The position numbers and the translations under genes were made by a program. From contig CM023540.1 in assembly GCA_013350335.1 (NCBI GenBank), positions 28,995,175 through 29,059,174 on the forward strand: a stretch of 64,000 nt of DNA, in the 5' to 3' direction. The DNA is from Chimonanthus salicifolius. Its lineage: Eukaryota; Streptophyta; Magnoliopsida; Laurales; Calycanthaceae. Below are positions 1 through 19,900 of the stretch, in pieces (the first letter of the stretch is position 1; each line of letters opens with the position of its first letter). Under the pieces are notes generated by a model. That model searched no databases. It saw only the letters and a program-made list of their open reading frames with translations, and was not told the origin of the DNA.

Positions 1-326
1 ACACGGGCATGGGTTAGTCTTCATCATCATTGTTGTTGGAATCTTAATCATCTATTTGGGTTGGCTTTCAGAGTTACTAGTTTTCCATTCAAATCCTATC
101 AAGAAGCATGTCCTTGTCACAATCTAGCATACCTTCCTACCATTTCATTCCAAGTCTTATCAGTCTTCCCCTTCTTGTTTTTTGTATCCTTGACCATTCA
201 TACTGGGGCTGTTACAGATCCTGATGCATAAAGTTTAGGAATTATTGTTAGTGGACAAAATGAAACTTTAACTATTCAATGCAATTTGAGTGAGAGTATT
301 TTAGAATGATTGGATCATACATTACA

Positions 327-847
327 TGTAACAACCTATGCCCCACCCAGCATGATATTGTCCGCTTTGGGTGCCCATACACCGGCATGGCTCTGCATTG
401 GTACGTATGCATCACACACACACCCAAAAGGCTTCATGCTCAGAGGAGAGTGGGCGTTCACATATATCCAGGATCCGGACACTCTTCCTAGGCTAAGTTG
501 GACAAATTGGAGTTTTCCTCCTCCATCTAGCGCATGGACTTTTCCCCCTCCTCCATCTAGCACGTCTATCACAATCCCCCCACTTGGAAACGAGAGCCAT
601 CCTCCGCTCTGATACCATTTGTAATGACTTAGTCCACCCAACAAGATATTGTCCGCTTTGGGTGCCCACACCTGCAAGGCTTTGCATTGGTACGTGTGCA
701 TCACACATACGCCAAAAAGGCCACATGCTGAGAGGAGAGTGGGCGTTCACATATATCCAGGATCCGGACACTCTTCCCAGGAGATGTGGGACAAATTGGA
801 GTTCCAAACCGACCCCCCCCCCTCTTCCATCTAGCGCGTCTATCACA
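327..847 (-). mobile_element. TRIM (LTR retrotransposon in miniature), family 1
   Basis: Two direct LTRs at 327-573 and 620-847, each running TGTAA...CACA on the plus strand, enclose only 46 bp. On the minus strand the internal piece begins with TGGTATCAGAGC, complementary to the 3' end of plant initiator tRNA-Met (primer-binding site), and ends with a GGGGGGAT purine tract before the second LTR. The whole unit is flanked by a perfect 5-bp target duplication, TTACA (322-326 and 848-852). No coding capacity; ORFs across the LTRs are by chance. It lies in an intron, or 5' of the first visible exon, of the AGPase gene. Confidence 0.88.
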
Positions 848-1106
848 TTACACTAGTAGCATTGTACAATATTACTTGGAATTGGTATATAACCTAGGAA
901 GGTACTGCAAATTACTATTCCCAGACTGTTGGTTGCAGAACCCTCTATTTTAAAATCTCATTACACTGAGCAGTTAAAACCAGGATTTATACACTTTTAT
1001 ACTTATTTGAAGAATGCTTAAAGATTTAAATCCATAATTGTATGATCACATGTTATTTATAAGCTTTTCAGATTTAACATCTTTTTGTGATCAGTCTCAG
1101 ATCTAG

Positions 1107-8905
<7,799 letters not shown>

Positions 8906-10915
8906 TGACAGTTTTACATCCTTTTTGATGATATTGAGAATTTTTTTAGTGTGGAATAAGAGTGAATCAAGTAATGTATGTTTGTGCATGTTAAGAAGTC
9001 TCTTTTCTCAAATTCATTGATATGCAACTAACAAATAGAACCCTCTTCATATGGAAATCACTCCAAGTGGTAATTTTCACGAGAGCTAAATGTTGGTGTT
9101 TTTTATAATGAAGGACATCGAACTTATCCTTTTGTCCACCTGTCATCATCTAACGATATTCTTCTCATAAAAAACGTGTCCTTGTCATTTCCATCTTCCT
9201 AAATCTCAAAACCCAAATAAATTAGGCTTGCCTTGAACCTAAAGTGCTGCATGGGCTTCACATTGCAAATGCGCTTGGTGCTCCTGAGTTTAAGGGGAAG
9301 AGATCAAGACCAGTGAAATGATACCCTTCTTATTGGGCCCACCTGGATCATTCAATTTAGGACCGATGATGGGAAGGTCCAAAAATCAAGACTATTGATT
9401 CAGGGGTCCCAAAGTTGAATGATTTCATTTGAATTTTTTTCTTTTCTTTTGTAAAGTTAGTGGAAAAAAAAATTGTGACTCACTCCAATGGTGAAAATCA
9501 GATGGATCCATGTCAAAGTGGTAGACCTACCTGATTCAATGTGTGTATAACTGTATATGCATATGCAAGCACAGGCAGAGTTACATATTTCAACAAGGTG
9601 AAATCTTTCACATATGCATGAATCTATCTGCAAACTTAGTATATGAGATTTGGGAACTCTAGTCCAATCTTAGAAACTCAAGAGAAATGATCTGTTCAAA
9701 ACCGATTTACAATAATCTGTTGCGAACTTTTATTGACAGCCCTTAGGATTGAATCACTAATTAAATTTAAAATCTAAAATTTGGAATGCCTACCTTTGTT
9801 TCAAGATTTAGATTGAAAGTTCAAACCATTTTTTGTGAACCATTCACAATAGATAATTTCTCGAACCTGAAGCAAACTAAGCTACACCCTTAGGAAAATT
9901 ATAGCAGCTAAGCTGTGTAAACTTGCCCAACTCATCAGTAGACATTTTAATTTTAATTTTTTTTCATGAACAAAGACGATGTGGCCCACTTGATAGATGG
10001 CTTGGACGGCTTGGATTTCACACACTAGCACGCAGGGGTCATAATTTAGCCAATAAATCGGTCTTAAGTATGTTGACATGTATTGTACGATTATAAAAAA
10101 AACCGATATGACCCATTAAACGGCCATACTGTATCAACCCATATTGGCTGATATAGTATAATATCGACAATTTACAATTTTTTTAGAAAAATTACCATTT
10201 CAACTTTTTTATTTGAATCTTGCATGTATGTGACTTTAAAAAGGTTTAGACGCAATTTCTTCAGGTGTTTATAAGTATTTGTCCATTCTAACCGAGATAA
10301 TCTTGATGAAAAACATTGAATGGGATAACTTAATGTGATTGAAATAGTTTGTCGAGCGTTTGTGTAATTTTTCAATTTTTTTGCAAAAGATCCATGAAAT
10401 CTAAATTTTCTAAAATAATTCTTATTTTTGGACTTATGTGGAAAAAATTGTTAGAATTACATACAAATTTTCATGGAATTAAATGAAGAACTCAATGTGA
10501 TTGATACAATTCTAAGTTACTATGTGTTTTTTCTAATTTCCTTGCATGTTCATGAAATTTAGATTTTTTACAAAAAAAAATCATAAATTATAATAAAAGA
10601 TACATATCATCATGGGACATTAGAGAAGATGAATTTTATATAAGAGTATTTCCTCATTGATTTTTCATTTCTAAAATTTTTGAAAATTCTCTTTTTTCTC
10701 TTTTTTTGATTTTTTTATAAAAAACTTTTCAAAAAAAAAAAATGGAGAGAGGCCATTGTTGTCGAAATTTGGCTAACCAATATGTATCGATAAGTATTAG
10801 TCGCCAAATTTTAAGCTGCCCCATAAGTGGTTGATTTCCTACTGTGCACGGACTAATATTCTTTTGGCAGCCGACTGGTAGAGACCACTTAGAGATACAA
10901 TTAATATTTAAATAT
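8906..10915. other. Convergent intergenic spacer AGPase / helicase
   Basis: Two tail-to-tail genes share this 2-kb spacer. It should hold both 3' UTRs. Pieces near 9320-9550 (GGGCCCACCTGGATCATTC) and 9980-10080 look like old dispersed repeats. The segment 10090-10840 is AT-rich with TATCGGC-like traces. No further gene is supported. Confidence 0.55.
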
Positions 10916-13900
10916 TCAATCTATTTGTAGTTCTTCACATTGAAACATTAGCTCATTTTCAAACCTCTGCAACACAAACCGTTCTTCAGGTGTAATAATA
11001 TTAGTCACAACACACTTCTCATCTGAGAATGGCTTTCGACCAGTTCTGCCAGCCCGGTGTAAATAACTAACAGCAGTTTTTGGCAGATCAAAATTGTATA
11101 TATGTGTTGTCTCAGGCAAATCAAAACCTCTGCTTGCTATGTCTGTTGCCACCAAGAGACAGCCACCTTGCCGCACTTCCTGCATTTTGGAAAGATAAAG
11201 ATTTTTGAGAGCTGAAAACTATGGTGCTCTCTTCAAGAGGACAATACCCATTGTAACAATCAACGATACAAGATGCAAATAACAAATTAGTGAGCGCCCT
11301 GAGAGGTCCTGGGTTCAATACCTACTTTGTTACTAAAACAATGGACCTGCTAATGCAAAGACTATGACCTAGCGACCATCAAATGTTCTTGATGTTCCAT
11401 GAAAACACTCAAAAGGTCTCTTTGATTCAGATGGTTATCCAATGCTAAGGACAAAATAGCATAGGTAGGCCTCAATATGTGCAACTGATGCCAACCCCTG
11501 ATGTGTTCTTGTACTTGTGATTGTAGCGGGAGGCTTGCTCCTACGGAACCAAGGTAGAAAAGATCCCATGATCCTGAACCTGATCTTACCTGGGATTGCC
11601 TTCCATCGAAGTACATCTCCTAAGGCTTTGGTGGTGCCTCGGGGAACGCAGAAGCATGGTATACCAATTCGTTGGGAAGTTTGTCCCTTAGCTCTGAATC
11701 CAATGAGGAGAGTTTGAACATATTGAAAATGTAATAGAATAGTGACAATCTTTCCAACTTTTATACACACACACACACACACACTAAAAACAAGCTTGAT
11801 TGAGGATGGAATCAGCTGTAATTGTACTACCGATTTAGTTCTCTGATACCGTTACAGCTTTTTGGAAATTTGCAAATTACAATTCAATGAAATCCTGTTA
11901 CCTTTCCCAGAAAAAGGGTCAACACTTTCAAAGAACACTACAGCAGAGGAAGAGATGCTCGAAGTCTAAATCCATGGATTGGTGTTAAAGAAAGATTAGA
12001 CTTTCAACAATAGCGCAGCATCCATAATTTCAAAACTTAAGGTGCAGAACATCTCTCTGTTCAGGAAACTAATATATTTATGCTATCTTCAACTACATTT
12101 TCCTTTAGAAAACATACGAATTCATACAAGTCATGCTTTTATTGCCAATTCATGCTTCTACTGATAGTTCACAGGAAAGCTGAAGTAACACTTACAGATA
12201 GTGAAAGTGCCCGTGCATTGAAATTCATATCTTCCTCTAGAAGAAGGATCTCTGAAGATCCAACATATGACGACTTCAGGAATTCAGTGACCGAGATTGT
12301 TGAAGGGAGATTCCCAGCCTTCTTTGATTTCTCAGACTGAAATGATATGTTGGCAACAGTAAGGGAAAGGTATGGAACAATGGCATGCGATACTGTTAGG
12401 ATATATGACTAGTACTTTTCCATCCAATAATCAGCAATAAATTGCTTCAGTAATCACATTAACCTTAGGATTTCTTATGAATTGTATGAGCAAGCCTCAA
12501 GTTTACACAGTAAGGTGATCCAGCACATTGGCTTGAAGGGCACCACTAACAAAAGCCATGCCCCAAAAGTAACATGTAGCTCAATAGTTGGCCTTTTCAT
12601 ATCAAATCTCTTACTTTTCATTTCCAACTCCCAATGAAGGGCTGGTAAAGGGCTTAGAGTGTTCCTTGGTTTGTTTTTGGGAGCACTGACATCTAATATG
12701 TGGTGATAGAACCTGGCTACTTCACGATTTTTATATTGTTTCACTTAGTTAAGGTAGTTCAGCTCACTAAACTTTTCTCCTCGGTGGAAAATCAGAAGTT
12801 TCGACACTACGTCTGACTTTCAAATTAACCAACCTTAATTCAGATCGAGGTCACTATTATCTGCTTTTCCACCCACAAAATGATGAAACCCAGAAAACCC
12901 ATAGTTCTTCAAATAAGCACACATACCCATAACAAAGAATGAGTAAAAAATGAAATACTCTATGAACATACAGAATACAGACCTGCTCACTGACAAAAAT
13001 TATGCCAGATTTAGGTGCATCAGACTGCAGTAGACACAGCAGAATATGCAACCTTTCTTTCTTATTACAAGTCTGGAGGGAAGAAATGAATCATTAGCAC
13101 AAACAACGACAAAAGGAAAAAAAACCAAAAAATTCATGGATGAAATTTCAAAAATGTAAATATTTGAACCATCATAATCTCATATTACAGACAGAGCAGC
13201 AGGTTATACAAAGACTGGACTAGCTGGATAGTCTCAATTTCCAATGTCCACGGGACATTGATCCAGCACATCCACAGACGGCCATATTTTCCACCATGAC
13301 AAAATGTGTGATCCAGCAACCAAACCGTCTAATAGAGAGACTAATCATGATCTGCATTAACCCAAGAATTGGGCCAGTTCGCTCAACAGGAGGGCTTGAA
13401 CAGAGTTAATGGATGATCCTATCCAACTTTTCCTTTGGCTCAACTAATAACTAGACTTGATTGAACTCCTATTTCACAGCTTGGAAGTGCATCTGTGAGG
13501 ATATGAGTGGATCAGCACCTAGCCTAGAAAACCTCACCACAAGTGATGATGACGATAATGATGGATCATCATCATCACCATCATCATCAGAGCCATTTAT
13601 CCCATTTATCTATGGTTAACATTGGTACTGGATTTGGCAAAGTTCTTTCTATGGGCCAATTGCCCATCTGACACAGGTCTGCAACATGGTGGTTGCAACA
13701 AATTTTCAAATAGGCCTAATCTAACAGAACTTGCAGATTGCCAAAACCAATGCCAAACAAAATCAAAGTGACGAGTGAAAATGGCAACCAAGTTTCAATT
13801 GTCTTACCACAAATTTATGACATAGGCGTGAAGGCATGGGCTCAACTGGATTAACATGGACATGAACTACATCACTCTAACAAGAACATAAACATAAGCA

Positions 13901-16900
13901 TGTGAGCACATTAATTATCTTTCTGCCGATATTGATATTGAAGCAGTTATGAAATGCAAAATGACTTTGCCAACCTTAGTCCACTTCTGCTGAATACAGT
14001 CATGAAGAAAGTGTCTATGCTGGGGGATTGATGCACTAGCAAAAATTGTCTGACGGTTGTTGATTGTTGAGTACGAAGTAAGAAGTTTACGAAGAGCAAA
14101 CACTTGTTTTGATGAATTGAACATGAAATCAGCCTATCACAAAATAACATAGGAGTCTCAATATCTTCAATAAATAGTAAAATACCTTTACTTGCTTCTC
14201 AAAAACTTGGTTCATGAAAATACAATAAGCAATTAAGAAACAATTAGACTTCAAATCATGAAAAAAAATATTAGGACAAAATATCATCACTTCGTAAGTC
14301 AATAGAAAATATTCTTCTATATCCAAACCAATATTTTAGGTCACATAGCCCTCTGAACAGTCCCAAGGGGAAGGGTAAGGAAAGAAAATAAACAAACTTC
14401 AAATGGTAACAATAAAAGCAGACGAGAGCCTGTAGCAAGGTAATTGTTGCAACCACAGAGGATGCAGCTTCAAGTCACATTGCCACCTAATAAGGAGTAA
14501 AAGCAAGCGTGCAACTTAAAAAGAAGAAGAAGAAAAGAAGAAGAAGAAGAAGAAGAGAAGAAAAGAAAAAGGAGCATATATCCATATCATGATATAAATG
14601 CATATGGTACAAGAAACATGGACCAAAGAAAATGCAACATGTTGACAGATCATATATAATTTTAAATCAGAAACTTCTTAGATGTGGAATATGTATTTAA
14701 ATATATTAAGAATTTTTTCTTATTGCTCTTTCTAATGTATGTTCTTACAAAGCCCTTCTTTAAAGAAAGGACTGAATAAGGAGTGTCCTTGTAGTATCTA
14801 ACCAAGTAGAACAATCGGAACATACAGAAAACAAGGGTTAGTTCGAGCTAACAAAATTGAACACAGTCCAAAAGAATGGAGAAAAATGAATACAAGTGCC
14901 AGAAGGTTCAAATAGTACCAAGATGATTTTCTTTCCACAATGTTTTGCAGAAAAGGAAGATATTGAAGCACCAGATTTCCAAAGGTAAAATCAGTGAGAG
15001 CCCCAAATACAAAACAGAGTCAGAATGACCTTAAGTTAATGGCCAAGAATTCAATATTATCATTCTAATGACATTATCTTATTTCAAGAATGCCTCACCA
15101 ATCCTTTAAGGATATGAGTCTTTTGCTAGTCCAACAGTTTAGATAATATTTATCCTCAAACATGAGTGGAAACAAAAATAAGGAGCTGTCAGGTTGTCAC
15201 CATGGAGTTTTTCATGCCCAATGGATCTGTGTGAAGAAGGAACACTAGATAGTATAGATCGCAAAAGATCCAAGAGGCAGTTTGATTACATGTTGAGCAC
15301 TGGACGTAAATGAGACTCATGTCACTCATTTATCATAACTTCTTTTGCTGCTTTTATTTTGGGATTGTGGTTAGGTATTTTCACCAAAAACTTGTGCAAA
15401 TAAGGTAAAAATGTGTCCCTTATCACATCTCCAAAATGTTATATGGAAGATCCCTCATGTAGCAGCAGATGGTGAGATGAGGGCTACCTGCAAGAACTCC
15501 ATCTCCCTCTTTGTTTCCAATATTCCTAATTACTTCACCAAGATTGAAATTTTTGCTCTGTTCAACAAAGTGGGAAGGATTGTTGACAGCTACATTACGA
15601 CTGAAAAGAGCTCTGGACTCCAAATGGGGTTTGCTTTCACCCGTTCCGCTACTGAAGTGGAAGCAAATAGGGCGATTGGATCTGGTTAACGGAAGCTTTT
15701 TAGGGGAAAAAGAGTTGAGGTGGAAAGAACGAAATATGAGAAGCTAGCTTACCAGGTGGCCTTGCTGCTCAAGCAGCTTCGAGTCAGATAGGAATTCTTG
15801 GCCCTTCACTGACACCCTGCAATTGGGTTTTGGCATGGGCACCACTAATGGCCATGCTGTAAATTCTATTCAGTGGGTGGGATTGACAGGATCAGGAAAT
15901 AATTTACTGACGGGAAAATCCTCAATTCTGGGGAAGTACTTGATCGAAGAAAACAAGTTGCAGCTCAATCAATGCCTAGTGGTCCATTTGAAATCTGATT
16001 TCAGGCATATTCCCTCTGCGGAGAATTGGGTCCAGGATGAGTGGGGCTGCTATGGAGACTTCAAGGTGGCACGAATCGATGCAAATCTGCTCTAATCACC
16101 TTCGAGGTGGTGAAGGAATGGAGTAGGCTCATTGCTGAGTCCTCCTTTGCTGCTGATTATCCTTTCTACAGGGTTATTTCTAGAACCCTTCAGATGATCT
16201 TAACCTTGTTTGGCTTAAAGTTTATGGCCTCCCTTTGGTTGCTTGGTCAGACAAGGTCCAAGCTTCGATTGTTTTTTTTTTTTTGAGTGAAATGTCGCAA
16301 ATTGATGAGTTCACAGCGAGTAGAAGACATTTCCTATTTGCCCATTTTCAAGTTACTTGGAATTCCTCCTTGGAAAATCTGAAATCTATTCCAATCAAAG
16401 TTGGTCAGGAATGGCGAGAGCTAAAAATCAAAATTGAAGAATCTTCCCTTGTCGTCCCTCCTATCTTTTGCCATTACACAGATGTGGCTGTCGATCATCT
16501 CTCAGAGCCCGACGATGAATTCAATGATGAGGAAGTCACCAAAGGTATGAAACAAACACCGACTCAGTAGGACAAGAGGTCATTGTGTGATGAAGCAAGA
16601 GAAAAAAAAATACTTTCGACAATACTAAGTAGTCATATGTACAAGCAAATAAAATTATAAATCACTTACCTCGTCGATTACAAGAACACGCATTGCTTCA
16701 AGCTTAAGAGTCCTCTTTTCAAGCATTTGGCACAAGCTCTTTATAGTTGCAACCACTATTTGTGGTGGGTCAGCCTGAAAAAAGGAATTCTGTATGAAAT
16801 ACAAGATGGAGCAACTAACTCACTAGGTAAGATCATCATTCCACTTCTGAGCTCTAGGCATTTTTTTCTAGTGATTGAGAAACAACAGTAATGCAGTTGA

Positions 16901-19900
16901 TTGCATCACTAGCCATTTTTCTTCTCTTCCTCCCACCCACCCACATAAACTATGTGTACTTTTTTACTGCATCATTCACAATCATATAGTCATACAAGAG
17001 ATCCATCATTCTAGTGAATTGTGGTATCAGATGGCAAGTTGTATTAAACAAGTAATATAGATGTGCACTGCACTTTCCAAAGGAAGAAGGTTTGAGGATT
17101 GTACCCTAATTTCTAACAGCTACTCGTGGAAAGAATTTTTTTTTACCAAGGAGTAGCAGAAAGCAAGTAGAAAGAACATTCAGTAGGTTTAAGTTAGCAA
17201 AAAGAGGTGAAAGATATGATATTATGATAGGCATAGAACTTCAATAAAATAAGTAACCATGTAAGAAAGACTTGCATGTCCAATAAGGAGCTAAGGAATG
17301 GGAGAAATGTATGAAAGCTTGACAAGACGAGAAATAGAAATGCAAAAATGAAAGAAAATAAAAAGGGTAAGGGTAATGTTGAAAAACGATCAGATTAATA
17401 AAAGATGGGAATTTACTTTAAAGATCATATAGTTATGGAAAATGAAAGTAAATCACGAATTAGACCCTTAAAAAAGTACAGATCACAAATCAGAATGATA
17501 GGATTATATGGTTTCCATGTTTTATCATCTCAATTATTTAGCAGATGAGTAGTTAGGGGATGTCAGTTGTGGTGAATATGAATCGGGGGGCTGGCGATCA
17601 ACAAGAAATAGGCAGGGGTTCTGCCGGTCAAGCTCCTTGCCTGACCTTCGGTGCGATGTTCACTCAGAGGGTGAGAAAACAAATAGCACTCCTTCATTCC
17701 TCTTCGATTCTGACGTGGAGGAGGAAATCCTAGTGCCATCTGAGGATGAAGTTGTCAAATGCAGTAATAAACTCTCAGTAGCAGAGCCTTGGAAAGACAA
17801 GTCAGAGACACTGGTTTTAGACATGACCATTGAGGGAAGCAAGGTTTACCGGGCAGGTGTTACTGTCTTGGCCTCCAAGCTTGGTCGTTGTAACGAAGAT
17901 GCAAGGAAAATTCTCTATGCCGGTAGCAAGATGGGAATTAAATTCCTAGACTTAAATTCAGCTGAAGAAGCCTTGAAAATGATAGAGGAAAGAGATCGTA
18001 TGTCTTTGGACTCACGGCACTCGGACAGGTCGTCAAAACTGAAAGGATCATCAGGAACTTCAAACCTTCTAAAAGTTTACACTTCCAAGAGGAGAGGTTT
18101 GAGCTAGGGGAAGAAGAAGGTTCTCCAATGAAAGTAATCTCTTGGAATGTGAGGGGTCTTGGTCTCAGACTTAAGAGGAAAGCCATTAGAGGAATTCTCA
18201 GAAAAAATCGAGCTGATATTGTGTTGATTCAAGAATCAAAAAGAGAGGAGATTTCTGGCAGGGATATTAGGGAGATTTGGGGGATTAAATCAGCTGCTTG
18301 GAGTGCTAAATCAGCCGTAGGAAACTCAGGTGGTCTTATTATCTTATGGAAGTCGAAAGTGTTTGAGGCTTTTGAATCAAGCATGGGCAACCGAACACTT
18401 TCGGTGAAAGGGAAATTGATTGATGAGGACATTGAAGTGATGATTACTAATGTTTATGGCCCTCATTCGGAGGTAGAAAGACTTCAGTTTTGGGATGAAA
18501 TTCGTCAAATAAAGATCAAATGGTCTGGTCCGTGGTATGTAGGTGGCGACTTCAATGCAGTTCGGTTTCCTTCAGAAAGAAGAAGTCGGACTGAGAGAAA
18601 CAATTACTCGGAGGAGTTCTCGGATTGCATTGACTCTTGCCAGCTGGTTGACTATCCTATGTTGGGTGGCAGATTCACTTGGTCGAATGGTTCGAGGCGT
18701 CCTTCCATGAGCAGACTTGACAAATTCCTAGTTTCGGTGGAATGGGAAGAATTGTTTAGAGGAGGGATGCAAATTAAACTTAGAAGACCTGTTTCGGACC
18801 ATTGGCCGATCCTCCTCAGTATGGAGGTGGAGGACTGGGGACCCAAAACTTTCCGGTTCAATAATGCATGCTTGAATCATAAGGAGTTCTTAGATAAAAT
18901 CAAGGAGTGGTGAAGCTCTTTTGAAGTGGAAGGGTGGGCTGGTTTTTGCCTGCAAAGAAAATTGAAACTATTAAAACCGAAAGTTAAAGATTGGTGCAAG
19001 GAAGAGTTTGGAAACTTAGTTGAAGCCAGAGATCATGCTTCGGATTTACTTGAGGGATGGGAAAGCTTGGAGGAGGAGAGAGACTTAGGAGAGGAGGAAT
19101 ACTTGGAGAAGCAGCTTTGCAGGTCGAAATTGTGGGGATTACTTAGAAGGGAGGAAGTTGAATGGAGGCAGAAATCCAGGGCCACTTGGTTGAAAGAAGG
19201 AGATAGGAACACTAAGTTTTTCCATCGCATGGCAACTGCAAGATCTATGGTAAACACTCTGAAATCTATATTGGTCAATGGGAGAAGGGTGGAGCGGAAA
19301 AATGAAATTAGAGCAGCAGTTAGAAGTTACTTTACTTCAATCTTTGCCCCTATCAACGTTGGTAATCCTTCTAGGTGGAGTTCTGACTATCCTGCTACTG
19401 TGCCCTTATCTGGTTTTGATTCGCACCCCCATACTGTGCTTCCTTCTTCGGACTTGTTTGCCAGGGCCTCTCCTCCTGCAGGTGCTCTTTCCATCCCGTC
19501 TCATGTGTCTTTTTCTTCTGACAGTTTTGTTCATCCTCTCCCTGGCTTCTCCGAGCTAGGGGAAGGTTTACTTCATATTCAGTCCAAGTTGGGAGCGGTG
19601 GTGACTCCTCCTGTCCAGCAGCGGGACTTTTGGCATCTTCCTCATCGTCCTCTTGGTACTGGATTGGGTTTCAGTCAGCTACAGTTTTCCGCAGCGTCGC
19701 ACGATGATCATCTTCAGGGGACCTCTCCATCTCATCCTCGTCTTTCGTCTTTTACTGTGAGCAGTCAGAACCAGCATCACCTTCCTCTGGATCCAAGTGC
19801 TACCCAATCTTTTGCTCATCTCCATTCTGTTCATGTTCATGCTTTCCATGCCTCCAGGGGTGTCTGGCCTAGATCTAGTGGGGTTCATGAAGCTGGTTCA

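Noticed and set aside
310..856. Several ORFs of 60-122 codons on both strands
   Set aside because: They lie entirely inside TRIM LTRs, repeat with the LTRs and have no domain.
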